Assembly (NCBI RefSeq): GCF_008923365.1
Contig: NZ_WBMR01000077.1
Location: forward strand, 1-40,432
Length of the DNA stretch: 40,432 bases
Direction of reading: 5' to 3'
Origin: Actinomadura montaniterrae
Lineage (GTDB): Bacteria; Actinomycetota; Actinomycetes; Streptosporangiales; Streptosporangiaceae
Part shown: piece by piece, positions 7,887 through 15,473 of the stretch
Layout: every line of letters starts with the position of its first letter
Numbering within the stretch: the stretch's first letter is position 1
Made by a program: the position numbers and the translations under genes
Notes under the pieces: generated by a model
What the model was told of the DNA's origin: nothing
Seen by the model: the letters and a program-made list of their open reading frames with translations, nothing else
The model's database searches: none

Positions 7887-8336
7887 TCAGGAGGTTCCGG
7901 CGGGCCAGTCCCAGCGGGGGACCTCGCGCAGCGGATGCAGTTCGTCGTCGGTCTTGGCGTGCGAGTTCTGCTTGGCGACCTGCGTACCGAACTCGACGTG
8001 CTCGAGCAGCGCCTGCCGGAACGGCGCGTCGTCGGGCAGGCCGGTCGCGTCGGCCGCCGCCATGTACAGCTCGACGAACCTGCGCCGCTGCTCCTCGGTG
8101 ATCTGCAGATGGCGGTGCACGTCAATGAGGTGGGCGAAGCCGCCCATCTCCCGGGAGAAGGTGTCGGGGCCGCCGAACGTCTCGGCGGTGAAGGCCGTCA
8201 GGTGCTCGACGTGCGTGGGCCGCCCCTCGCCGAAAAGCGGCTTCAGCAGCGGGTCCGCCAGCAGCGACCCGTAGAAGACATCGATGAACCGGTGCAGGCC
8301 TTCGTGGCCGCCCGCGTGCTCGTACAGCGTCCGCAT
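7887..8336 (-). CDS. Truncated haemoglobin (group II-like)
   Basis: 149 aa from the ATG at 8336 (MRTLYEHAGGHEGLHRF). A longer frame to 8450 adds unconserved residues. The fold signatures are LYEHAGGxEGLxRFIDVFYGSLLADPLLKPLF for helices A-B, HVEHLTAFTAETFGGP for the CD-E region and GGFAHLIDVHRHLQIT, whose VHRHLQI segment supplies the proximal haem histidine. The C-terminal tail ends in PRWDWP, also seen in actinobacterial members. Such globins bind O2 and NO and may detoxify or sense them. It is transcribed away from the SnoaL/sigma cluster, with 167 bp between the two starts. Confidence 0.88.
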   Translation of the reverse strand: MRTLYEHAGGHEGLHRFIDVFYGSLLADPLLKPLFGEGRPTHVEHLTAFTAETFGGPDTFSREMGGFAHLIDVHRHLQITEEQRRRFVELYMAAADATGLPDDAPFRQALLEHVEFGTQVAKQNSHAKTDDELHPLREVPRWDWPAGTS

Positions 8337-8503
8337 GTCCCCGCCTGGGCTCGCCGTGTCGCGTACAAGCCGTTTATCGCAGCCGCCGGTTCCCTTGTCC
8401 ACCGGATCGCCGCTTCCGGCCGCCGGGCAGGCCCGGTGGCGCCGCCTCACAATCCGGCGGCCCGTCTCGTCATAGAGGCGAGGAACGAGGTTAGGAGAGC
8501 ACC

Positions 8504-8962
8504 ATGACCGATCTGCAGGCCATCGCCAACCGCGTCGAGATCGAGGCGCTGCGCGCCGAGTTCTCGGACGCGGCGATGATGCGCGACCGCCCCCGCATGG
8601 CGTCGCTGTTCACCGAGGACGGCGTGCTGCGGATGCCCAACGTCCCCGTCGAGATGACGGGCCGCGAGGAGATCCGCACCGGCGGCGAGAAGCTCCAGGC
8701 CCGGTGGGACTTCTTCGTCCAGACGACGCATCCGGGCGTGATCGAGCTCGACGGCGACACAGCGACGGGCCGCGCCTACATCCAGGAGATCGTCCGCACC
8801 CTCGACGGCATCGAGGGCGTGAACTTCGCCGTCTACCACGACCGCTACCGGCGCACCCCGGACGGCTGGAAGTTCACCGAACGGGTCTACGAGGTCAGGT
8901 ACCTCGACACGACGCCGCTCGGCGGCTCCGCGCCCCGCCCCGTCCGCGAGGGCAGGATGTGA
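8504..8962 (+). CDS. SnoaL-like / NTF2-like protein
   Basis: 152 aa with the NTF2-like start RVEIEALRAEFSDAAMMRD, then MASLFTEDGVLRMPN and MTGREEIRTGGEKL, the standard order helix 1 (EIEAL), D-centred pocket strand, and helix before the beta sheet. The sheet strands end with GWKFTERVYEVRYLD. These cone-shaped domains work as small enzymes or ligand binders; the active residues vary too much to name a reaction. The start has a good AGGAGAG site 5 nt upstream. The next gene, an ECF sigma factor, also ends in a SnoaL-like domain, so the two may be functionally paired. Confidence 0.82.
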   Translation: MTDLQAIANRVEIEALRAEFSDAAMMRDRPRMASLFTEDGVLRMPNVPVEMTGREEIRTGGEKLQARWDFFVQTTHPGVIELDGDTATGRAYIQEIVRTLDGIEGVNFAVYHDRYRRTPDGWKFTERVYEVRYLDTTPLGGSAPRPVREGRM

Positions 8963-9029
8963 CGTAGGTCATAGCGTTGCCGCGTCGGATCCTCCTCGGG
9001 CGCACGGTCTTGATATCGACCGTCCCCCC

Positions 9030-9050
9030 GAAGGGAGCCCGAAGGGAGCC
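9030..9050 (+). repeat. Tandem duplication of a Shine-Dalgarno-bearing 11-mer
   Basis: The 11-mer GAAGGGAGCCC occurs twice head to tail immediately before the sigma-factor ATG at 9053. Each copy carries AAGGGAG. Only the second is at normal ribosome-binding distance; the first lies 11 nt further out. Confidence 0.7.
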
Positions 9051-9052
9051 CG

Positions 9053-10018
9053 ATGCGATCCGACACGGAGTTCGCCGCCCTCGCCGAGCCGTTCCGGCCG
9101 GAACTGCTCGCCCACTGCTACCGGATGCTCGGCTCGATCCACGAGGCCGAGGACCTCGTCCAGGACACCTATCTGCGCGCGTGGCGCGCCTTCGACCGGT
9201 TCGAGGGGCGCTCCTCGCTGCGCCGGTGGCTGTACGCGATCGCCACCCGGAGGTGCCTGACCGCGCTGGAGAAGCGGCCGCGGCGGCCGGTGCCGTCCGG
9301 GCTCGGCGCCCCGTCCGACGACCACCGGACGGCCCTCGCGCCCGACGAGTCGGCGGTGCCGTGGCTCCAGCCCGTGCCGGACGCGCTGCTGTCCGGCGAC
9401 GATCCCGCGACGGTGGTCGCCGGACGGGCCGGAGTGCGGCTCGCGCTCATCGCCGCGCTCCAGCTCCTGCCCGCGCGGCAGCGGGCGGTGCTGACGCTCC
9501 GCGACGTGCTGGCGTTCCGGACCGCCGAGGTCGCCGAGATCCTCGGGACCACGACCACCGCGGTCGACGGCGTCCTCCGCCGCGCCCGGGCCCGCCTCGC
9601 CGAGGCCGGCCCGGTCGAGGAGGACCTCGCCGAGCCCGACGAGGAGTCCCGCCGCGCCCTGCTCGACGACTACGTCGAGGCGTTCGCGCGGGCCGATCCC
9701 GCCGCGCTGATCGAGCTGCTGAGGGCCGACGTCGAGCTGGAGATGCCGCCGACCCCGACGTGGTTCACCGGACGGGACGCGGTGCTCGGATTCCTGTCCG
9801 CGGTCGTCCTGCGAAGCCCGGGCCTGTGGCGCATGGTCCCCACTCACGCCAACGGCCAGCCCGCGTGCGTCGTCTACCGCCGCTCCGCCGCGGGCCGGTA
9901 CGAGGCGTACGGCGTCCAGGTCCTCACGCTGATCGGGCCGCGCGTCGCCCGGATCACGTCCTTCAACGACCCGAGCCTCGTTCCGACGTTCGGGCTCGCT
10001 CCCGCGCTCACCAGCTGA
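9053..10018 (+). CDS. ECF sigma factor, SigG-like (TIGR02960 type) with C-terminal SnoaL-like domain
   Basis: 321 aa. Region 2 spans about residues 10-75: LLAHCYRMLGSIHEAEDLVQDTYLRAWRAF is the core-binding and -10 recognition part. The linker has PSGLGAPSDD and VPWLQPVPDALL, which mark the TIGR02960/SigG-like group. Region 4 (about 135-185) reads RLALIAALQLLPARQRAVLTLRDVLAF…EVAEILGTTTTAVDGVLRRARARL, a normal helix-turn-helix for -35 binding. Residues 200-315 form an NTF2/SnoaL-like domain, known in related ECF groups to modulate activity in place of an anti-sigma factor. No anti-sigma gene is adjacent. The start is the ATG at 9053, preceded by a duplicated AAGGGAGC block. It is followed by an SDR and a DUF899 gene on the same strand. 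Confidence 0.9.
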   Translation: MRSDTEFAALAEPFRPELLAHCYRMLGSIHEAEDLVQDTYLRAWRAFDRFEGRSSLRRWLYAIATRRCLTALEKRPRRPVPSGLGAPSDDHRTALAPDESAVPWLQPVPDALLSGDDPATVVAGRAGVRLALIAALQLLPARQRAVLTLRDVLAFRTAEVAEILGTTTTAVDGVLRRARARLAEAGPVEEDLAEPDEESRRALLDDYVEAFARADPAALIELLRADVELEMPPTPTWFTGRDAVLGFLSAVVLRSPGLWRMVPTHANGQPACVVYRRSAAGRYEAYGVQVLTLIGPRVARITSFNDPSLVPTFGLAPALTS

Positions 10019-10074
10019 CCCGGCCGCGTCCGCGACCGGGCCTGTCCCGAGGAACACCTAAGGAGAGCGGCAGC

Positions 10075-10803
10075 ATGCCGACCATCACCGACAAGTCAGT
10101 ACTGATCACCGGAGCCAACCGCGGCATCGGCCGCGCGCTGGTCGAGGAGGCGCTCCGCAGGGGCGCACGGCGCGTGTACGCCGCCGCGCGCGCCCCCCAG
10201 CCGCACCCGGACGAGCGGGTCACGCCGCTGACCCTGGACGTGACGGACCCGGAGCAGGTCCGGCGGGCGGCCGAGGCGGTCGACTCGCTCGACGTCCTCG
10301 TCAACAACGCCGGCGTCGCGATCTACGACGACCTGACCGACCGGTCCGTCCTCGAACGGCACCTCGCGGTGAACTTCTACGGCCCGCACCGGGTCACCGA
10401 GGCGTTCCTGCCATTGCTGACCAGCGCCAACGGCGCCATCGTCAACAACCTGTCGGTGAACGCGCTCGCCGCGCTGCCGCTGGTCCCGGGCTACTCGATC
10501 TCCAAGGCGGCCGCGTTCTCCATGACGCAGTCGCTGCGCGCGCTCCTCGCCCCCCAAGGGGTGTCGGTGCACGCCGTCCTGACGGGGATCGTGGACACCG
10601 ACATGTCGCGCGGGGTGGAAATGCCCAAGGCGTCGCCGGAATCCGTCGCGAGCGCCGTCTTCGACGGCCTGGAGAAGAACGAGGAGGACATCTTCCCCGA
10701 CCCCATGGCGGAGGCGATGGCCGTGGGCTGGCACGGCGGCCCCATCAAGACCCTGGAGCACCGGTACGCCGGCCTCGCCCAGGGGGCGTCCGCCGCCACG
10801 TGA
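10075..10803 (+). CDS. Short-chain dehydrogenase/reductase (SDR)
   Basis: 242 aa classical SDR starting at the ATG 10075 with AAGGAGAG about 7 nt upstream. The cofactor motif is TGANRGIG (residues 12-19), followed by LDVTDPEQV, LVNNAGVA, the catalytic Ser region IVNNLSVNALAA and YSISKAA with the Tyr and Lys. The arginine-rich stretch after strand 2 (AAARAPQ) suggests NADP. The substrate cannot be told. It lies 56 bp behind the sigma-factor gene and 69 bp before the DUF899 gene, so co-transcription is likely. It could be a target or accessory of that sigma factor. Confidence 0.88.
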   Translation: MPTITDKSVLITGANRGIGRALVEEALRRGARRVYAAARAPQPHPDERVTPLTLDVTDPEQVRRAAEAVDSLDVLVNNAGVAIYDDLTDRSVLERHLAVNFYGPHRVTEAFLPLLTSANGAIVNNLSVNALAALPLVPGYSISKAAAFSMTQSLRALLAPQGVSVHAVLTGIVDTDMSRGVEMPKASPESVASAVFDGLEKNEEDIFPDPMAEAMAVGWHGGPIKTLEHRYAGLAQGASAAT

Positions 10804-10872
10804 CCGATGACTTCCGGGGACGGGCGCGGTCTACCTCTGAGGACGCCGAACCGTGAACCCTCGGAGGAGACC

Positions 10873-11559
10873 ATGACCACCAAGGCACTGCCGCCCGTCG
10901 TCGACGCGGAGACCTGGCGACGCCATCTCGACGAGCTGCGCGCCCGGGAGAAGGCCGCGACCCGGGAGCTCGACGCGATCGCCGCGCAGCGCCGCCGGAT
11001 GCCGATGGTCGAGATGCCCGCCTACACCCTGGAGGGCGAGGAGGGCCCGGTCGCGCTGGCCGACGTCTTCGACGGCCGGTCCCAGCTGATCGTCTACAAC
11101 CACATGTGGTTCCCCGGCAAGACGTGGCAGTGCCCGGGCTGCACGGGCTTCACGTCGCAGTTCACGCGGCTGGAGTTCCTGGACGCCTACGACGCCCGGT
11201 TCGTCATCGTCACGCAGGGCCCGCTCGACGAGGCCCTCGCCTACAAGCGGCGGGTCGGCAACAAGATGACCTGGTACTCCACGGCGAACAGCCCGTTCGG
11301 CACGGACGTGGGCGCCCCGCCCGGCGGCGGCTTCGCGGTCAACGTGTTCCTGCGCGACGGCGACACCGTCTACCGCACCTGGCACACCGAGGGCCGCGGC
11401 ACCGAGCAGCTCAGCCACACGTTCCCGCTGATCGATGTGCTGCCGTACGGGCGCCAGGAGGAGTGGCAGGACGTCCCGGACGGCTGGCCCCAGTCCCCCA
11501 CCTACAGCCGCTGGCCCGGCAGCAAGGACATAGCGGCCCTCTACGGCGAGGACGCCTAG
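10873..11559 (+). CDS. DUF899 thioredoxin-fold protein
   Basis: 228 aa from the ATG 10873, which has GGAGGAGA just upstream; a 22-residue longer frame from 10807 lacks such a site. The body matches DUF899: MPMVEMPAYTLEGEEG, LADVFDGRSQLIVYNHMWF, then WQCPGCTGFTSQF with a CxxC pair, and later NPFGTDVGAPPGGGFAVNVFL. DUF899 members have a thioredoxin-like fold and the CPGC pair suggests thiol redox chemistry, but the substrate is unknown. These genes are commonly found beside ECF sigma factors or DoxX/SDR genes in actinobacteria, as here. A strong hairpin closes the unit 29 bp later. Confidence 0.87.
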   Translation: MTTKALPPVVDAETWRRHLDELRAREKAATRELDAIAAQRRRMPMVEMPAYTLEGEEGPVALADVFDGRSQLIVYNHMWFPGKTWQCPGCTGFTSQFTRLEFLDAYDARFVIVTQGPLDEALAYKRRVGNKMTWYSTANSPFGTDVGAPPGGGFAVNVFLRDGDTVYRTWHTEGRGTEQLSHTFPLIDVLPYGRQEEWQDVPDGWPQSPTYSRWPGSKDIAALYGEDA

Positions 11560-11587
11560 AGCCTCGGGTGCCTGCGGCGTGAACCAC

Positions 11588-11619
11588 GGCCGAGGGCGGG
11601 TTCCCTCCCGCCCTCGGCC
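11588..11619 (+). terminator. Rho-independent-like terminator after the sigma/SDR/DUF899 unit
   Basis: A perfect 13-bp stem GGCCGAGGGCGGG / CCCGCCCTCGGCC with a 6-nt loop, 29 bp after the DUF899 stop. No U tract follows. It separates the unit from the response-regulator gene at 11745. Confidence 0.8.
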
Positions 11620-11744
11620 TGTGCGCGCCGCCGTCACGTGGAACCGTGAGTTCCGCACGTGCCCGGGGTGCCGCCGTCACGGATCGGGTGTGCGGAACGC
11701 CCATATGATCGACTCGTGGTGGGGATGGCAGCCGGGGGCGCGGC

Positions 11745-12350
11745 GTGATCCGCGTGCTGATCGCCGAGGACATGGACCTCCTGCGGGAGGCGCTCGCCGA
11801 ACTCCTCGACCTGGAGGACGACGTGCAGGTCGTGGCGCGGGTGGCCGCCGGCGACCGGATCGTCCCGGAGGCCGAGCGCCACGCGCCCGACGTGGCGATC
11901 GTCGACATCGACCTGCCCGGGATGGACGGCGTCACCGCCGCCGCGCTCCTGCGGTCGCGGGTGCCCGGCTGCCGGGTGCTGATCCTCACCGCGCTGAGCA
12001 GGCCCGGCGAGCTGCGCCGCGCGCTGGAGGCCGACGTCGCCGGGTTCCTGCCCAAGGACGTCCGGCCGGACGAGCTGGCGGCGGCCGTCCGCACCGTCGC
12101 CGCGGGCGGCACGACGATCGACCAGGCGCTGGCGGTGTCCGCGCTGAGGGCGCCGCAGAGCCCGCTCACCCAGCGGGAGACCGAGGTCCTGCGCCTGTCG
12201 GCGACCGGCGCCCGGCCGCTGGAGATCGCCGAACGGCTGTTCCTGTCCCACGGGACGGTGCGCAACTACCTGGCGTCAGCGGCCGGCAAGCTCGGCGCCC
12301 GCAACCGGGTCGACGCCATCCGCATCGCCACCGAGGCCGGCTGGCTCTGA
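11745..12350 (+). CDS. NarL/DesR-type response regulator
   Basis: 201 aa starting at GTG 11745. The receiver domain (1-120) has the acidic pair near ED in IAEDMDLLREAL, phospho-acceptor Asp in VDIDLPGMDG, Thr in ILTALS and Lys in FLPKDV. The C-terminal LuxR-type HTH spans about 135-195: LTQRETEVLRLSATGARPLEIAERLFLSHGTVRNYLASAAGKLGARNR. The ARNYL-type recognition helix with S-x-G-T-V-R-N-Y is typical of DesR-like regulators paired with DesK-like kinases. The likely partner kinase lies directly opposite, on the other strand, and the two genes overlap at their 3' ends by 75 bp, which is unusual for a cognate pair. Confidence 0.92.
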   Translation: MIRVLIAEDMDLLREALAELLDLEDDVQVVARVAAGDRIVPEAERHAPDVAIVDIDLPGMDGVTAAALLRSRVPGCRVLILTALSRPGELRRALEADVAGFLPKDVRPDELAAAVRTVAAGGTTIDQALAVSALRAPQSPLTQRETEVLRLSATGARPLEIAERLFLSHGTVRNYLASAAGKLGARNRVDAIRIATEAGWL

Positions 12351-14141
12351 CGGGAACTCGGCCACCACCTCGAACCCGCCTTCCGGCCGCGGACCGGCCG
12401 ACAGCCGTCCCGCGGCCCGCGCCGCCAGGCTCTCCAGCCCCACGCCCCCGGCGCCCGGCCCCGGCGGCGCGCCGGCGCCGTCGTCGACGATCCGCAGCCG
12501 CACGGCGCCGTCCGCGCCGGTGACCGTGATGGAGCAGGTGCGCGCCCGGCTGTGCCGCAGGACGTTGGTGACGCCCTCGCGGAGCACGGCGGCCAGGGCG
12601 GTGCCCGTCTCCTCCGGCGGCGGCCCCGCCGCTACCTCGGCCTGGACGGTCACGCCTGCGGCCTCCAGCACCTCGACCGCCGCGCCGACCTCCCGGCTCA
12701 GCTCGAGCCGGACCCGTCCGCCCGCGATCGAGCCGAGTTCGGCCTCCGCCTTCTCCAGCACCGGGACCAGCGCCGCCAGCTCCGTCGCGGCGCGGACCGG
12801 GTCGCGGTCGAGCAGCCGCAGGGCCAACTCGCCGCGCAGCGCGACCGCCGACAGGCTGAAGCCCAGCACGTCGTGCAGGTCGCGGCCGATCCGGACGCGT
12901 TCGGCGGCGACGGCCGCCGCCGCCAGCTCGTGCCGCGTCCGTTCGAGCAGCACCACCAAGTCGGCAAGCCGCGACAGGCTGTAGAACAGCCACGCGAGGA
13001 TCATGGTGGAGAGCAGCTCCGCCACCACGCCCGCCGGCGGGGAGACCGGCGGCGGGGTGACCGACAGCACGGCCACCAGCGCCAGCACGGCCGCGGCGAT
13101 CGCCCACGACCTGGGCGGACGCACCCGGACCAGCACCGCGCCGACGAACAGTCCCCACAGGCCCTCGACCACGCCCAGGACGTTCGCGACATAACTTCCC
13201 GGCCAGGCCACCGGAACCACCAGCAGGCCGAGCACGATCAGCCGCCCGCGCCCCGGCCTCGACAGCAGCAGCGGCACGGCCACCGCCAGCAGCGGGACCA
13301 GCAGGAACAGCCAGCGCGGGTCGCCGGCAAGAAGGAAGACGTTCACGACCGCCCTCACCGCCTGGATGAGCACCACCACGACGAGGATGACGCGGACGAA
13401 CCTCGGCGACCTCACCGGCGGCGCCGCACGGCGGCCGCCCGCTGCGCGGTAGCCGCTCGCCATCGAACGCACCTCGGCCAGCGTCCGTCTCGCCGTCTCG
13501 GTCGCCTCCCGCACCTCGGCGCGGGCGTCCTCGGGCGGCGCGCCGGCCGCCGCGGCCAGCCTGCCGGCGATCGACCGCAGCCCGGTCCCCACGGTCCCGC
13601 GCAGCTCGGCGTCCATCCGCAGCCGTTCCCGGAACGTCTCCAGCGTGGCCAGCTCGTCGCGTGCGGCGTGCAGGTCCATGACCATCCTGCTGATGGTGTG
13701 CAGGCTGAACACGATCAGCGCGTCCGTCGCGACGGCCAGCGGCCGCCACACCCAGACACCGATCGGGTCGCCGTCCATCAGACCGGCGACCGCCGTGCCC
13801 GCCAGGACGACACCGAGCAGCGGCCAGGACACCCGCGCCGGAAGCGCGACCAGCACGCCGGCCCCGATCGTCCAGGGCAACCACTCCCACTCCATGCCGA
13901 CCAGCGCGAACGGCATGAGGGCGAGCATCACCAGCACCGCCAGCAGCCCGTACCGCACGCCCGCCCGCCACCGCCGCGCCAGCAACGCCACCAACGGCGG
14001 ATAGGGCGCCATGGCCACCATCCACACCTCGACGCCCAGGCCCTTCTGGACCGCATTGAACAGCCGGATGCAGAAGACCATCCCCAGCGCGGTCCACAAC
14101 ATCGCCCGCGCAACCCGCGCCCGAAACTCCCCAGCCCCCAC
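12276..14141 (-). CDS. DesK/NarX-type sensor histidine kinase with a second, histidine-less DHp-like module
   Basis: 621 aa from GTG 14141, chosen for its GGGAGG site 4 nt upstream; the ATG at 14180 would prefix a Gly/Trp run. Residues 10-155 hold about five TM helices. Residues 170-230 (ERLRMDAELRGTVG … TARRTLAEVRSMASGYR) resemble a HisKA_3 dimerisation domain, but the phospho-histidine position is Arg181. A second membrane block follows (248-395), then a proper HisKA_3 motif ERVRIGRDLHDVLGFSL with His423, and an ATPase domain with the N box REGVTNVLRHS, IVDDGAG and GGVGLESLAARA. So a whole sensor-plus-DHp unit appears duplicated, with the first copy inactive as a phospho-donor and without its own ATPase. 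It probably signals to the overlapping regulator gene. IS3 debris starts about 86 bp upstream of the chosen start. Confidence 0.85.
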   Translation of the reverse strand: MGAGEFRARVARAMLWTALGMVFCIRLFNAVQKGLGVEVWMVAMAPYPPLVALLARRWRAGVRYGLLAVLVMLALMPFALVGMEWEWLPWTIGAGVLVALPARVSWPLLGVVLAGTAVAGLMDGDPIGVWVWRPLAVATDALIVFSLHTISRMVMDLHAARDELATLETFRERLRMDAELRGTVGTGLRSIAGRLAAAAGAPPEDARAEVREATETARRTLAEVRSMASGYRAAGGRRAAPPVRSPRFVRVILVVVVLIQAVRAVVNVFLLAGDPRWLFLLVPLLAVAVPLLLSRPGRGRLIVLGLLVVPVAWPGSYVANVLGVVEGLWGLFVGAVLVRVRPPRSWAIAAAVLALVAVLSVTPPPVSPPAGVVAELLSTMILAWLFYSLSRLADLVVLLERTRHELAAAAVAAERVRIGRDLHDVLGFSLSAVALRGELALRLLDRDPVRAATELAALVPVLEKAEAELGSIAGGRVRLELSREVGAAVEVLEAAGVTVQAEVAAGPPPEETGTALAAVLREGVTNVLRHSRARTCSITVTGADGAVRLRIVDDGAGAPPGPGAGGVGLESLAARAAGRLSAGPRPEGGFEVVAEFPSEPAGLGGDADGVDPVAGAELAGR

Positions 14142-14226
14142 GCCGCCTCCCGGCAAACCCCACCCCCACCCCCACCCCATTCTCCCCCGACCGACCAGAC
14201 CCCCACTCGACCAGGAACGCGGCACA

Positions 14227-14603
14227 GTGACCAGCGCGGACAGGGACGAGCCGGCTCGGCTGCGGCGGGAGGTCCGCCAACTGCGGGAGGACCGGGAAAT
14301 CTTGAAGAAGGCTGCGGCTTTCTGCGCACCACCCGGCTTGAGGGTGTGCACCGGCGCCGGTGCAGGTCGGCGGGCATTCGCACCTCGACCGGCAGCGTCG
14401 CGGACTGCTACGACAACGCCGTCACCGAGAGCTTCTTCGCCACCGTCGAGACCGAACCGCTCGCCCCGCACCACTTCACCAACCGCGCCCCAAGGCGGTC
14501 TGCTTCGACTTCAGCGAAGGGTTCTACAACCCACGCCGCCGCCACTCCAGCCTAGGCATACTCAGCCGGCCGGATACGAAAGGAGAAACGCCCACCAACA
14601 CGC
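14227..14603 (+). pseudogene. Decayed IS3-family transposase (orfA tail and orfB tail)
   Basis: From 14227 the frame encodes DEPARLRREVRQLREDREILKKAAAF, the leucine-zipper end of IS3 OrfA. It is followed, after a deletion of most of orfB, by GSVADCYDNAVTESFFATVETE around 14385-14455, the region holding the last Glu of the DDE triad. A frameshift near 14490 moves the sequence to AVCFDFSEGFYNPRRRHSSLG, the usual OrfB C-terminus, ending near 14603. The D-D part of the catalytic core is gone, so it cannot transpose. I could not find clear terminal inverted repeats. The remnant lies directly upstream of the sensor-kinase start and may have replaced part of its promoter. Confidence 0.85.
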
Positions 14604-14664
14604 TCACGCTGCCGTGTCAGCATAAGCCCCGGCCCATCCACAGAACCGGCGCAACTTCAGGGCT

Positions 14665-15204
14665 TCAGCTCAGGCGCTGCCTAGCTTGGTGCCATGGCTG
14701 TGGCTCTGAGAAATCATCACTCGTCGCGGCTTCTTCCATGTACCACCCTGCGTCCGAGAGCCAGGTCTGTAGCCAATCAGAGAGGCTCTCGGCATCCAGG
14801 AACCATGCAGTGCTCCAATCGTCATCTACGGCGTTCGGCTCGAAGAGCAGGACGGGTGCTTCGGAGCTGGTGCAGTCGATCGCCGCGTACATGCCGCAGC
14901 CCCAGTCGAGGACGGGAAGGATCCCAGTCGGCCATCGGCCGGGCTTCTGCTCCTCCCGGTAGGCACCCACGACAGTGCGGCCTTCAGAGCCGATAAGGGG
15001 AAGTAGTTGGTAGTCGGGTCCGAACCCGCCGTTACCAACTTCCTGGTATAGCCGTGCCAGTAGCGGAGGCAGCGGGAACCCGAGCATCGCTTCGGCCTCT
15101 CTGATCTGCTCTTGTGTGGCGCAGGAGAGCTCGCCGTCGGACTGGTGCCTCGCGCGCTCGGTGACCCGGTTCAACAACTCGTCGTGGTTCGTCACGCGGC
15201 TCAT
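14665..15204 (-). CDS. SMI1/KNR4 (SUKH)-family protein
   Basis: 179 aa from the ATG at 15204. It shows the SUKH order: ATQEQIREAEAMLGFPLPPLLARLYQEVGNGGFGPDYQLLPL, a conserved helix-LP-L-x-x-LY-GNGGFGP core, then ILPVLDWGCGMYAAIDC, APVLLFEPN and a closing helix SLSDWLQTWL. Bacterial SUKH proteins are most often immunity proteins for contact-dependent or polymorphic nuclease toxins. No toxin is adjacent, so this may be an orphan immunity gene kept in the island. Its base composition is visibly less GC-rich than the flanking genes, consistent with transfer. The name rests on motif pattern, not a search. Confidence 0.82.
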   Translation of the reverse strand: MSRVTNHDELLNRVTERARHQSDGELSCATQEQIREAEAMLGFPLPPLLARLYQEVGNGGFGPDYQLLPLIGSEGRTVVGAYREEQKPGRWPTGILPVLDWGCGMYAAIDCTSSEAPVLLFEPNAVDDDWSTAWFLDAESLSDWLQTWLSDAGWYMEEAATSDDFSEPQPWHQARQRLS

Positions 15205-15227
15205 GATGGCATTCGCCGCTGATATAG

Positions 15228-15392
15228 GCGGTCGGCATCTCCATCGAGGACATCTCGCGGCTGGTCGGCCACCGCAGCACGGCCGTCACCGAGACCGTCT
15301 ACCGCCTGCAGATCCGTCCCGTGATGGAGAAGAGCGCGACCGCCATGGACCGGATCTTCACCACGGATGCCGGAGTCGAGCAGGAAGGCTAG
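15228..15392 (+). pseudogene. C-terminal fragment of a tyrosine integrase
   Basis: After an in-frame TAG at 15225 the frame encodes VGISIEDISRLVGHRST and AVTETVYRLQIRP, ending at the TAG at 15390. This is the end of a phage/ICE-type tyrosine recombinase: the LVGHxST block carries the H of the R-H-R-Y set and VYR the nucleophilic Tyr. Only about 54 residues remain; the DNA-binding and first-Arg portions are missing. It differs in sequence from the second integrase fragment at 16869-17327, so it comes from a different element. Confidence 0.8.
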
Positions 15393-15473
15393 AGCTGCAG
15401 CCACTCGCGTTCGCCCTACGCGCGACATGCCAGACGGCATGTCGGAGAGGCCCAGAGCAAGGACCCATATGCG

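Noticed and set aside
12552..14555. 667-aa rightward frame over the sensor kinase
   Set aside because: Antisense shadow; only its last part matches the IS3 transposase remnant, which is listed separately.
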